Shown: positions 10,893 through 21,785 of the stretch, in pieces
Layout: every line of letters begins with the position of its first letter
Numbering within the stretch: position 1 is the stretch's first letter
NCBI RefSeq assembly: GCF_000350225.1
Contig: NW_005179104.1
Coordinates: 58,560 to 122,559 of the forward strand
Length of the DNA: 64,000 nt
Direction: 5' to 3'
From: Chondrus crispus
Taxonomy: Eukaryota; Rhodophyta; Florideophyceae; Gigartinales; Gigartinaceae
Position numbers and translations under genes: made by a program
Notes under the pieces: generated by a model
The model's input: only the letters and a program-made list of their open reading frames with translations
The model's database searches: none
Told to the model about the DNA's origin: nothing

Positions 10893-13800
10893 GTGATGCT
10901 TGCTCCCAGCGCAATACATCCAATGCCGCGCCAGTACTACAGATGTCCCCCCACTTACCACTGCAGGTGCGTTCCTGGGAAACCTGTCTCCCTCAAGACC
11001 GCGCGACGCCATCGGAACGTTGCTTTGTCCTTAATCCATGAGCGAGAGCCCAGCCAATCAGCATATCTGCCTCTTCCCGACCCTATCACAGAAATTGAAG
11101 AGTCTGTAAACAGTAATGAGACATCAGCAGCGAAATCTACTGCATCCTCCTCAGGTATCGAGATCAAAGTCAGTGATGAACTCTTCGACATTGACACTAG
11201 CGATCCTGTGGTGGCACTCGAGGTTGGTGATTTTTCATGCATAGAAGACGTTGATGAAAGGATGATGGAGCCTAATTCTGAATCTCCTGATAGAATACAC
11301 TGGTTCGAGACATCCGGTGCGTCGGATTTGCCTGAAGGAAGTTTCAGAGCAGAGAATGGTAACGATATGGGAGACGGGGAGTCGGAAAGATTCAGTTTCG
11401 AAACTAGTTGCTCAGTTCAAACCTCGCAGCAAAACATACCGAGTCGAGCTGCTGTTCCAATAACAGCACAAGCAATGATTTCACCAACTCTGCATTAGTA
11501 TCCACCAGTTCCCTTTTCAGATATGATCAGCAAATATCATTTGGAGTTTGTGCTGTGGACTTACCGGTGCAATTTATGATCAGATATAAATGGTTCATCG
11601 GATATTATCTCCGACATAATGCTTCCCTTCAAGCTATGGATGACATCATACAGCAATGCTGTCCGAGAGATGCTTCTGTTTGGAAGACGATACGCAATCG
11701 CCTTCAGTCATATTCAGGAATCAGAGTGAAAATGGTTCCGTACTGCTCTCGTTCGCACCAGATATTATATACCGATCGGAAAACAGGTGTCACATCCTCC
11801 TGCGCACATAGAAACTGTGTCATTAGTCCAGCACCAGTTCATGAGCTGAGATACATTTTCTTGCGTGAGCGTTTGCAAGCCATGTTGCTTTCAGCAGATC
11901 TTGGACCTCATATGGTGTCGTATGTCCGAGACTCATACATGAGACATCAAAATGAGAGCACTGCTAACTACGAGGACTTCTACTCCGGTTTATGCTTCAA
12001 GGAGTTTGCAAGAACGCTTGATGATTTTGCGGTCGGTAATAATGGTAATTTAGGGTCTGAAGTAACTCATATATTTCTTTTCCTTTCTACAGATGGTGCG
12101 CCTGCCTTCAAGTCAACGACTCACAGCTTTTGGCCTGTGTTCTTGTTTGTGGGAAACATTCCCCCGGACCGTCGCTACGAGTTGCGACATGTTCTACCGG
12201 TGATATGTATTCCAAAGAACCCATATGACCTCGAATCTTTCCTGATGACCCTTTTTGAGGAGCTCGATGACCTGAGAACTGGTTTCCTATGTCAGTTATG
12301 GAACCAAACTGAAACAGTTGCAAAGGCTCACGTCGTTCATGTCTTAGCTGATCTTCAAGCGAATAGGAAGATTTGCAGACTTAAGGGGGTGAATGGGGTA
12401 TGCCCTTGTCGATTTTGCCTAATAAAGGGTGAGCTTAGTGCCAATTCAAAAACGTACTACTACCCGGACCACTGCACCAGCACGAAGAGAAACAGAAAAG
12501 GCAACTATGTTGTCTCGAGAAGAAACCTTTGGAGACCTAGCCAGCTACCTATGCGAAATTCAGATGAAACAATGGCAACCTTCCGTGATATTGAGTACTT
12601 GGTGGACAGTGGTACCAAAAAGGAAACAGAATTTATACAGCGAGATACAGGAATAATCGCTAAACGCCTCATTGTAGAAAGACTTGATGCAATCATGCCT
12701 TACGCAAGCATGCCTGTAGACCTCATGCACCTCTTGTTTGAGAATGTTGCCCCGTACGTTTTACAGATCTGGTTAGGAGAACTCGAAACTGGAGGAGAAC
12801 ACGCGTATCTGTCAAGTGCTACAGTACAGAGAAAGGTTGATGCAATATTGAAAGATTCTGGAACTGGTATTTCCGACGAGTTACGGAGACCTCAAACAAT
12901 CAAGAAGAAGGGTAGCTGGAAGGCGGACGAATGGCGTACTTTTGTGCTTACAACCAGCCTCGTGGCTCTCCATCAAGTACTTCCTGTTAAAGTGCTCGAC
13001 GAGTAGTGGACTTTCCAACAGCTCTGCGAGCTTTCGATGCGCCTATGCCTTAACCATGTAGAACTTGACAAAATTTCCGAACTGGCGGTTTCCTTTTTCA
13101 AGTACTACTCGGATACGTACTATTGTGGAAGGCAGGATCGTATACATCTGATGAAGTACGTTATTCACCTGCTCCTACACATTGGGCACTCAACAGAGTG
13201 CTGCGGCCCACTGGTATGCCTATCTCAGTTTTCATCCGAGCGATACATCGGCGTGGTGAAACAGTCCACTAATGCCCGATATAGATATGCTGAGAGTGTC
13301 GCCACGAAGTGGGCTTTTCAGCAGTCAGCTTTCATGCTGGCAATCGCTACAAGTACATCTATCCCTCTGTTAGAGACGCGAAGGGATTCTGGATTGTCAG
13401 ACCAACGCTCTCAGGGCAGCAATATTGGAAGGTACGTTGGGTTTTGGCTGCGTGGTCCGGTTCTGATGACTACTGTGGAGAGATTAAGCGACAGGCTCGG
13501 TTTCCAAGTCAAACATCTATTGGTGCGATTCTACGAGTCCAACCAAGGGTTAAATAGGGCAGAGGCATCCCGTCATATTGAGGACAACCCTCATATTTCC
13601 TCAAGGGATAGGCTTTTTATTCGGAGACCGTCTGAAGGTACAATGAGGAAGTACGGAAAGTTTTCTCCGGAAAAACACGGGCGGGCACGATCTTTTTTGC
13701 GGCTGAATTTCAGCGAGATGGGTCGTCAGCGCTGGATTTCGACGTTTTCTATGGAGAGGTAATATGTTTTCTTGAACATTGCGTTTTTGACTCGTTCACG

Positions 13801-14109
13801 GGCAAGGAAGAGGTACGGATACTTGTTTTGGCCAGATGGGTGACTCCTGGACTGCAAATTGGGAGACAAAATCAAGTTTATGCGTCGGGATCACGGGCTA
13901 GTTCTTCTGTTTTTAATGTGAAGACTATTGAAGATGTATCCAGCATATCCAGAAACATATCAGCCATTGAAACCCCCAACTTCGCCTCAAAGAGGTTTTC
14001 TACCACGAGATGTTATTTTGTAGATGAAAGACTTTACTTAGATACTCTGCTTATCACAGATAGTAGGTATGATGGTAGTAACAAAATACTGCGTGGTCTA
14101 AGAAAATAA
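10893..14109 (+). pseudogene. Tnp2-type CACTA/EnSpm transposase, broken
   Basis: This encodes the cut-and-paste transposase of a CACTA element. The N-terminal frame (10893-11498) has a Cys/His start (YYRCPPTYHCRCVPG followed by TARRHR) and an acidic linker. A frame change near 11.45 kb leads to the main frame (11408-13006). This carries the Transposase_21 hallmarks: STDGAPAFKSTTHSFWPV, the GNIPPDRRYE block, a VCPCRFCLIKG zinc cluster and MPVDLMHLLFENVAPY. A single TAG at 13004-13006 separates it from the same-frame DUF4218-like part (13037-13762: LLLHIGHSTECCGPL, FSSERYIGVVK). A last shift leads to the C-terminal piece at 13828-14109. Total length, roughly 1,000 residues, fits the family. Three lesions make it non-autonomous unless introns or recoding apply. 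Confidence 0.85.
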
Positions 14110-14123
14110 GTGTGCCCATAACC

Positions 14124-14230
14124 TGATGGTAAAATCGAGGTCTGAAAAATCTGCCGCAAAAATTCGTTAACCACTAGGCCACAGGCGCTGGCTTCTTGGT
14201 GTCCCCTTGGGCGCGCCCACTATTTCAACA
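14124..14230 (-). repeat. LTR-B, left copy (107 bp)
   Basis: Identical to 20362-20468. Read on the minus strand it begins TGTTGAAATAG and ends CCATCA. The 11 bases just beyond its end (14113-14123, minus strand GGTTATGGGCA) repeat the primer-binding site, which is unexpected outside a 3' LTR. Contains a tRNA D-arm-like word (GGCCTAGTGGTTAAC, minus strand). Confidence 0.85.
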
Positions 14231-14381
14231 CTCCCCCTCGACCAAGGGACGCCAAACACACGGCGCGGGTCACTGCACAACACACAGGCAGGTACGTTCC
14301 CAAGTGTGACACAAACAAACAAACATTGCGCCGCCCAAGTGCACCCGGTGAGAATCGAACTCACGAATGGTAGCGTAAATC

Positions 14382-14394
14382 TGGGCCCATAACC
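14382..14394 (-). promoter_or_regulatory. primer-binding site (initiator tRNA-Met anticodon arm type)
   Basis: The minus strand reads GGTTATGGGCCCA, complementary to the anticodon stem-loop of eukaryotic initiator tRNA-Met (sense GGGCCCAUAACC). Next to it, 14343-14372 on the minus strand, is a T-arm-like hairpin GTGAG-TTCGATT-CTCAC. Confidence 0.65.
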
Positions 14395-14573
14395 TATAGA
14401 AAGGTCAGCGGGGCAGAGGGAAGAAGGATGGTTGAAGGTTGCTGGTGGTTGACGGGAAAAGAAGTTGATACCATTTTACTCTTGGTCGCCAACTATTGGC
14501 GCTACTTATACTCTTCGAACTACATACAATACGAGCCATTAGGGCTGGTCACGTGACTCTCCTTCTTGCACTC

Positions 14574-14753
14574 GTTGATAATCAAGTGACTCTCCCTGTT
14601 GCACTCTCGGTTGATAATCAAGTGACTCTCCTACTTCCACTCTCGGTTGATAATCAAATGACTCTCCTTCTTGCACTCTCGGTTGATAATCAAGTGACTC
14701 TCCTATTTCCACTCTCGGTTGATAATCAAATGACTTTCGTACTTGTACTCTCT
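14574..14753. repeat. 36-bp tandem repeat, five units
   Basis: GTTGATAATCAA starts at 14574, 14610, 14646, 14682 and 14718, an exact 36-bp period. Units alternate between two slightly different versions. Lies inside LTR-A, so may be an enhancer-like array. Confidence 0.9.
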
Positions 14754-14871
14754 CTTGCTAATAATTTGGGACCGTTTGAGAGTCAATAATATCCGAATGT
14801 ACTGTACTGTAGATTACAGATTTTACACTACGATTAATAACCACTGTGGCACATACGTCATACGTGTCACA

Positions 14872-15046
14872 CACGTGTAGGACAAATGTCATACGTGTCA
14901 CACACGTGTCAAATCGAGAAAAATGAAACATGTTCAGAATGTACTGTAGAGTGCCACGAGGTACATACCTTACACGTGTCAACACCAAAATTGAAACATG
15001 CTCCGAAATAATAGGAAAGTGCAACCGTGTACAAATATGACACGTG
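14872..15046. promoter_or_regulatory. four CACGTG palindromes (G-box-like)
   Basis: CACGTG occurs at 14872, 14903, 14973 and 15041, each within a longer ACACGTGT/TACACGTGTC context. In plants such sites bind bHLH or bZIP factors; a promoter role in this LTR is inference. Confidence 0.5.
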
Positions 15047-15176
15047 TCCACTTTGAAGACCAAACATCCTGAGAATGCTCTTGCAAGCATTTTAGGTTTC
15101 GTCGACATACACTTGTAATATCTGTCCAGGCTTGTAGCTTAGCATGTGGTCAAAGATTTCCAACACTTCCCCTCGA

Positions 15177-17620
15177 TCACATGCTTTTACTGGACAGTGC
15201 AAGCCCCAGAAGTTCTACAAACTTCTGGAATAGAATTCGCCCAAGTGCTTTGGTTAAGATATCCGCAGGCATCGAAGTGGTCGGACAATGCGACAAATAC
15301 ACAATGTTTCTCTTAATAGCATCTCGTACGTAGTGGTATTTTACATCAACATGTTTGTTGCAACGGTTGATCGATTCATTCTGTGCAAACGAAATCGTCC
15401 CTGCATTGTCACACCCCATCATGATCGTGGGATCAGAATCAAGTCCGAGGACATCAGCAACAACTTGACGCAACCAGGTCGCCTCCTTACACGCTTCACA
15501 TAGTGCAATGTACTCAGCTTCACACGTCGAAGTCGCAACCACAGTCTGTTTCCGGGAACTCCAACTGATAGCTCCACCACAGAACTTGAAAACATATCCG
15601 CTGGTCGACTTGCGAGAGTCTGAACAACCGGCCCAGTCAGCATCACTGAAACCAAGCAACTCCGGCGATTTAGATTTATTGTCAAACACGATTCCTAAGT
15701 TTCGAGTCCCTTGCACGTATCGCATTACTCGTTTTACACCTGCCCAGTGTGACTCACATGGGTTGGCAGAATGTTGGGAAAGCTTTCCAATGGCGTATGC
15801 CAAGTCTGGACGAGTGCCAACCATCAAGTACATAAGGCAACCGACTGCCTCACGATACGGTGCCTTTGTTTCGGAGTCGTTTTCGATAGAATTCGTGGTT
15901 CTGCGACCTTGTTCCATTGGCGTCAGAGAAGGGTTACAAGCCGACATTTTAAAACGGTCAAGCATATTTGATGCATACTTAGTTTGAGTGAGACTCAATG
16001 TCTTGGCAGTGTGATCTCTTTGAATCTCAAGACCAATGCAGACTTTTGCTTCACCGAGGTCTTTCATCTCAAACCGTTTGTTAAGCTCCCCCTTCATCCA
16101 TTTGATGGCATGGATATCACTACCTGCAAGCAACAAGTCATCGACATAAAGTGCAATTAGCATGATAGTGTTACCGATGCGTTTAATGTAGAGGCACGGA
16201 TCACTACGTGAAGCCTCAAATCCCAATTCACCGAGTAAGAAATCATCCACTTTGGTATGCCATTGACGAGGTGCTTGTTCAAGACCGTAAAGTGCTTTCA
16301 AAAGTTTACACACGTGATCACTTTTGTCTTTGTCAATGCACCCTTCGGATTGCTCCATGTAGATGTCTTCATCCAAGTCGCCGTTCAAAAACGCAGTCAC
16401 GACATCCATCTGATGAAGTTCAAGGTCGTAATGAGCAACTAAGGCAAGAAGTAGACGAATAGTCGTAAACTTTATGACAGGGGCATATGTCTCAGTATAG
16501 TCAAGACCCTGCACTTGCTGGAATCCACGGGCAACAAGTCTGGCTTTTGCACTTTCAACTATATTGCCATTTGCATCAGGCAGCTGCTTGACATTGAAAA
16601 CCCATCGAGATGTCAAGATGTTTGACGCCTCAGATCGAGGAACAAGTTTCCAGGTCTGATTCTTAGTCTGCGACGCAAGTTCTTTGTCAATGCCGGTTTG
16701 CCAGAATGCAGCTCTAGGACCGTGGGTTGCTTGTTTGAAAGTCTTGGGACCTTCAATAGCGACATGCGCATGTGAAAGAGGAGCAGCTGCAAAGTTGCTT
16801 CTCCACCATGATCCGGGAGGTCTACTGATTCGAGACGACCTTCGGACAGCTGGAGTCGGAGTTGGAGGGGTGACATTCGGAGTTTCGACGGGAGGTGATA
16901 CATCATCTTCATCATTCTCACCTACAGAGTGAGTGTCCTCGTTTTCAATAACCTCCCCTGAAATTTGATCCTCTTCCGACCCAACCTCATTAGTATTTGG
17001 GGTATCGGCTTCATTCTCATTGTCGCCACCGAGCAATACAACGCCAACGTCAGAGCTGATTGAATGTTTTTCATGTGCAGGAATGTCATGCATCCCACAT
17101 GTCGATTCATCAAACTTGGCATCTCGTGAAACAACAACTTTACTCAACTCTCCGTCCCAAAGTTTGTATGCTTTACTGCATTGCGAATAACCGAGAAACA
17201 TCGCTTCACGCGCTCGCAAGTCAAGCTTACGGAGCTCTAATTTCGGTAATGTATACCAACACTTTGACCCAAATACTCTCAAATGGCCAACATTTGGAGT
17301 TGACTTCATCCAAATGTGATGGGGAGTCGTGTTAACTGGCAAAGCCCGTGAAGTAACTCGATTGCGTACATATACTGCAGTGGCAAGAGCCTCTGCCCAG
17401 AATCGTTTACTGACCTGTTTATGAGAAAGCATGGAACGGACAAGATCAATCAAGGTTCGATTTAAACGTTCAGCAACACCGTTTTATTCAGGTGTGTAGG
17501 CAGTGGTGAGCTGGTGCTGGGTACCGTTTGAATCCAAATATGACTTGAATTCTGTCGACAAGTACTCTCCCCCTCGATCAGTGCGAAGCACCTTCACTTT
17601 GCGACCAGTGTGCGTTGGGC
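15177..17620 (-). pseudogene. copia A pol: integrase end, reverse transcriptase, RNase H
   Basis: This part of the copia polyprotein has LRTDRGGEYLS and NGVAERLNR (second and third integrase catalytic residues), then reverse transcriptase (DVVTAFLNGDLDEDIYMEQ, active site LYVDDLLLAGSD) and RNase H (LLGFSDADWAGC, TCEAEYIAL). The C-terminus ends NADILTKALG-like ADILTKALG just before the polypurine tract. Two lesions are visible. A one-base frameshift near 17.61 kb separates it from the upstream frame. A TAA at 17484-17486 falls where the family has Gln in TPEQNGVAER, consistent with CAA-to-TAA. Otherwise motifs are intact, so the copy is young or its decay is recent. Confidence 0.9.
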
Positions 17621-19306
17621 AAACTGTTCATACAACTTGTATTTTGCAAAGGCCTCAGATTTATTTTGCATCGTGTACACAACTACCCAGTTCGAGTGAT
17701 CATCTACAAATGTAATGAAGTATCTCGAACCACCAATGGACTGTACTTCGAGCGGACCGCAAACGTCAGAATGTACCAAGTCAAGACAGTTCTGTGCTCG
17801 AGACGATGATCGCTGTTTCGGGATTACTGATCGCGTTGCTTTGCCGAACACACACGCAGGACAAACGAGAGAGTGATTGTCAGACTTTCGATTCATTGCT
17901 CTGATCACATCGCTTTGACGAACATTGATGCCACTTACCACATTATTGTGAATCATTGATGCGATTCCTTGTACGTTAACATGGGCCATTCGTTCATGTA
18001 GCGTCTGCAAGGTAACTACGTAAGCAGAGAACGTTTCATTCATGACATCAAGTATGAATAAATCCCCAACTTGACTAGCTGTGGCAACTAGAGTTGGTCC
18101 TGCAGTAACGATGCATTTGTCATTTTCAAATGACACTTGCAAGCCCTTTGAAACGATTTGGCTAACAGACAGAAGCGAGTATCCGAAATCAGGGACATGC
18201 AAAACGTTGGACAAATTGCAAGGATGTGGACTACCATTGACGTTCAACATGAATTCTACCTCACCACGACCAGCGACATGGGCTCTAGCCTTCGTGCCCA
18301 TCTCGACTGATCCAGATTGCATCTGTTCATAAGTAACGAACGTAGAGCGATCAAATGTAATGTTGGCACTGCAACCGGAATCCACAAGCCATGACTCTGC
18401 GTTTACTGCCTTCCTTTCGGGAGAAGAAGTCGAAAGCAAGCAAGTAAAGTCACTCTCCGCAAAGGCAGAAGTAGAAGTTTCATCTCGAGAAACGAATGCA
18501 CTTGGCTTCATGCCGGGGTTGCGGGACCGGAACCCGTCTGGCGGTGCTGGTCGGCGCCCATTCACATCCTTGCCCCAGCAACGCGCTGCAGTATGCCCAT
18601 GTCTATTGCAATTCGTACATTTCATATCGCGTCGAATAGGCATACGATTGACAAGTGCAGGTGGATGTGGTGATGAAGCAGAAGCGGTCTTCATGCTTTC
18701 TCGTTGCTCTTCTTGCAGCAGACGACTCTTCACAAATTCGAGTCCAAACACTTTATCTTCATTGCCAAGTGCGTCAAGAGCAACAATCACGTTATCGAAT
18801 CGTGGAGGCAAGCCATTCAACACAGCCATTGCAATTTCTTTATCGTCAATCTCAACACTCATTGACTGCAATCTGGCAGCAAGTTGCTTCACACGATTGA
18901 TGAACAGGAGCACTTTCTCGGATGGGAGCATGGATACAGTGTAAAAGTCGCGACGGGCGGCAAGTTTGTTGAGCAAAGTATGACGCTCAAACACATTCAG
19001 AATTGCTTCCCATGTCTCTTTCGCACTGCTACACCCTCGCACATGTTGCAAGTAGTCATCAGAAAGCGTGAGTCCGATGACTGCCTTTGCTTTTGCGTCA
19101 CCACGGATCCATTTTCTCCGGTCATCTGACATCGCATTCTCCGGGATATCATCAAAAACGTATTGATCGACATCTCGGAGAGCAAGCAGTAGCTGGATTT
19201 TCTGCTTCCAGATGTAAAAGTTAGACGCGGTCAGCTTCTCGATTCTGACCGATCCAGAGCTTTGGTCATCCATTTCGCCGAATGGATGTACCCTTCGAGT
19301 ATACAA
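17594..19306 (-). pseudogene. copia A gag, protease and integrase N-terminal part
   Basis: A 570-codon frame starts near 19306; the second Met (GEMDDQSSG) may be the real start. Order of domains: gag (LTASNFYIWKQKIQ, typical copia UBN2-like), CCHC zinc knuckle CTNCNRHGHTAARC, aspartic protease active site WLVDSGCSANIT, GAG-pre-integrase (LHERMAHVN with CPAC), and the integrase start DLVHSDVCGPL. It ends where a frameshift breaks into the pol frame. Transcription would run leftwards from the LTR near 20.4 kb, after a 1-kb leader. Confidence 0.9.
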
Positions 19307-20348
19307 GGTCTTCCGTTCCGGGATCCCAAGCCGTTAACCGATAGTCAACACAATGGCAAGCCCACCCGTATAGGAAGTTTGTAGCGATTACTCGGAAACG
19401 TTCTTGGTGCTTGTTCCCGGCGGAGTGGAACAAGCGTATTCTTCTTAGAAATGCCTTACGGCGCTACCCCTATATGTCGGCCAGTGCGGGTCTTTCGACT
19501 GTGAACTAAATCAAACGTGCCACGAGTAAGCACAACAACTTTGCCTGTAGACGAACCAGGACTTTTGGTTACTACCGCGAACGGTCCCTGCAACCGAAAT
19601 CGGCTTGTCCAAACTTGATACGGTACTGCCTCAGAGGGTCTCCCACAACACAAGAATGAAACTGCCTTCGTCGTACTCGTGTGATTTGTTCACAATCACT
19701 CCTTGGGTCACCCTTTTCCGTGCGAACTTAATCAAGGTACGCGACCTTATACACGTATAGTGAGAGGTTCAGTGTTTAGGCACGTATTCTCTTCACCCAG
19801 GGGACCGAAGTCGTACCTATAGGGCTAATACCGAGAGCGTTACCCACACCGCCGACGCACCTCCCGAAGGCAGAGTGCGGATCGACTAGACCAGTACACT
19901 GTGATCCTCCCCGAGGATCAGTAATTTGTCTCTCGACGATTCTTGGTCGGACCCTCGCTCAAGTCAGATTTCCAATGGCACCAGCCTTTCACCAAGAGCG
20001 AGGGTATGTTCCACTGAGGATTTGGCAGTGCGTTGGCCACTAGGGACTTTCTTCCTCCCGACTAGCGGAAGGCTCACCCACAGCTCACACAACGACTGCC
20101 ACGACAAAGCTGCAAGACCACAAAGTTGATTTCCAAAAACTGGGAACTGACGGACCACCAAACTGAAAAATCGGCTGAAACGGTGCTGAAAACGACGGCG
20201 AAAACTGAAAAAACTGAAAAACCAAACTCGAATGCGGAGACTGAAACTGATACCTTCTTCTTCTGCTTGACGAGCTGAACAAACTGATACTTGAACGACG
20301 GAGAAACTCGAACTTGAACCAAAACGAAGACGACGATCAGCGTTGAAC
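19307..20348 (-). other. copia leader, no gene
   Basis: Untranslated leader between primer-binding site and gag. 20130-20240 is built of repeated ACTGAAAAA/CTGAAAAC words. The rest has no recognised motif. It was checked for rRNA-like blocks and none was recognised. Confidence 0.5.
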
Positions 20349-20350
20349 TG

Positions 20351-20361
20351 GGCCCATAACC
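20351..20361 (-). promoter_or_regulatory. primer-binding site
   Basis: Minus strand GGTTATGGGCC(CA) directly follows the CA end of the right LTR-B, complementary to the initiator tRNA-Met anticodon arm. Confidence 0.75.
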
Positions 20362-20468
20362 TGATGGTAAAATCGAGGTCTGAAAAATCTGCCGCAAAAA
20401 TTCGTTAACCACTAGGCCACAGGCGCTGGCTTCTTGGTGTCCCCTTGGGCGCGCCCACTATTTCAACA
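20362..20468 (-). repeat. LTR-B, right copy (107 bp)
   Basis: Identical to 14124-14230 and, in minus orientation, the 5' LTR of the copia element. Very short for a copia LTR. Confidence 0.85.
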
Positions 20469-20794
20469 GCCTGAATATCTCTTCAAAAGTTGAACTGGCA
20501 TACATGCCTGACTGGTCTACAGCCCGTCCTATCTGCGTCAATATTTCCAGTGGCATTTTTTGCTCATGCGGCGTCGTATTGAAATTGTAGTTCTGGAGCT
20601 TTGTTTAAACGAAGAGCAACTACCTCAGATAAATACTTCGGGATATTGCTCTTCGCTCATGGGTCCTTTCGTTTCAGTGAAATCTAGTGTATTTAACACG
20701 CTGTTCGCAGACTTGAATGCCTTCTCTTATGTGTCCTTCGCCAAGTCGGAGCTAAACCTGCAGTTCCAGTGCCCTCCGTCCGCACCTGGAAGCA
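20469..20794. other. no gene seen
   Basis: Flank of the copia element with short frames only. Confidence 0.3.
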
Positions 20795-21785
20795 ACCTTC
20801 AGCATCACCCCTCATTCCGTTGTCGTCGTCCAACACCGCAGTACTGCAAATAGACTTCAGCTACCTCGGACTAGTGTGGAAGTATTTTATCTTCTTGCAT
20901 TGACTTCTTCTCAGATGAGGCCTTGTGCACCTTGACCTGACACACGCATTCTCTCGTTCGCCCACTAACTCATCTCTCCATTGCCCATATCTTCATCGTG
21001 CCCTACAACGTAGTATCTTACACTAACACAACTGGCCGTATCGCCTGAGACAGCTCTTTCTCTACATGTTGGCGTCGATGCCGCAGAAAGCCTGCTCGCC
21101 GCGGAGCGCCCGTTGGTACCGCCGCCAGCATCACCCCTCATTCCATTGTCTTCATCCAACACCGCAGTGTTGCACATAGCCTCGAGCGAACCCGGGCTAG
21201 TGTGGAAGTATTTTATCTTCTTGCGTTTGACTTCTTCTCAGGTGAGCCCATGTGCACCTTGACCTGACACACGCATTCTCTCGTTCGCCCACTAACTCAT
21301 CTCTCCATTGCCCATATTTTCATCGTGCCCTACAACGTAGTATCTTACACTAACACAACTGGCCGTATCGCCTGAGACAGCTCTTTCTCTACATGTTGGC
21401 GTCGATGCCGCAGAAAGCCTGCTCGCCGCGGAGCGCCCGTTGGTACCGCCGCCAGCATCACCCCTCATTCCATTGTCTTCATCCAACACCGCAGTGTCGC
21501 ACATAGCCTCGAGCGAACCCGGGCTAGTGTACAAGTATTTTATCTTCTTGCGTTTGACTTCTTCTCAGGTGAGCCCATGTGCACCTTGCTCTGACACATG
21601 CATTCTCTCATCTGCCCACTAACTCAGCTCTCCATTGCTCATACCTATATTATGCCCCACAACGCAGTACCATGCACTGCCACAACTGGCCGTACCGCCT
21701 GAGAAAGCTCTTTCTATCCTTGTTAGCCTCGATGCCGCAGAAAGCCCGCTCGCCGCGGAACGCCCGCTGGCACCGCCGCGCCCAG
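20795..21785. repeat. 327-bp tandem repeat, about three units
   Basis: The junction word CTTGACCTGACACACG begins at 20931 and 21258, and its diverged form at 21585, an exact 327-bp period. The middle two units are almost identical; the outer ones are more diverged. Minus-strand frames in each unit translate to the same Ser/Ala/Gly-rich peptide, a by-product of the repeat rather than a proven gene. Confidence 0.9.

Larger units (their letters stand above)
14395..15165 (-). repeat. LTR-A (probable), 771 bp
   Basis: On the minus strand it starts TGTTGGAAATC directly after a polypurine tract (15166-15176, GATCGAGGGGAAG) that abuts the pol stop codon, and ends at a primer-binding site. It contains five 36-bp tandem units and four CACGTG palindromes. 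The expected partner LTR on the gag side is missing, so the assignment rests on tract and primer site only. The end is TATA rather than CA. Confidence 0.6.
14113..20468 (-). mobile_element. minus-strand Ty1/copia retrotransposon A/B with composite ends
   Basis: The unit is bounded by identical 107-bp repeats at 14124-14230 and 20362-20468 (TG...CA when read on the minus strand). A primer-binding site lies inside the right copy (20351-20361) and a polypurine tract beside the left copy (14231-14240). Inside are one decayed gag-pol, a 1-kb leader, and a second LTR-like segment of another family (14395-15165) with its own tract and primer site. No target-site duplication was found: the left flank ends TAACC and the right begins GCCTG. 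Confidence 0.8.

Noticed and set aside
10893-14109. Programmed stop readthrough in the Tnp2 gene
   Set aside because: Two frame changes elsewhere in the same gene and stops in many unrelated genes make decay the simpler explanation.
14343-14372. A tRNA gene
   Set aside because: Only a T-arm-like hairpin and part of an acceptor strand are visible; no matching 5' acceptor or anticodon arm in the right order.
19307-19930. Ribosomal RNA fragment in the copia leader
   Set aside because: No conserved rRNA block could be recognised on either strand.
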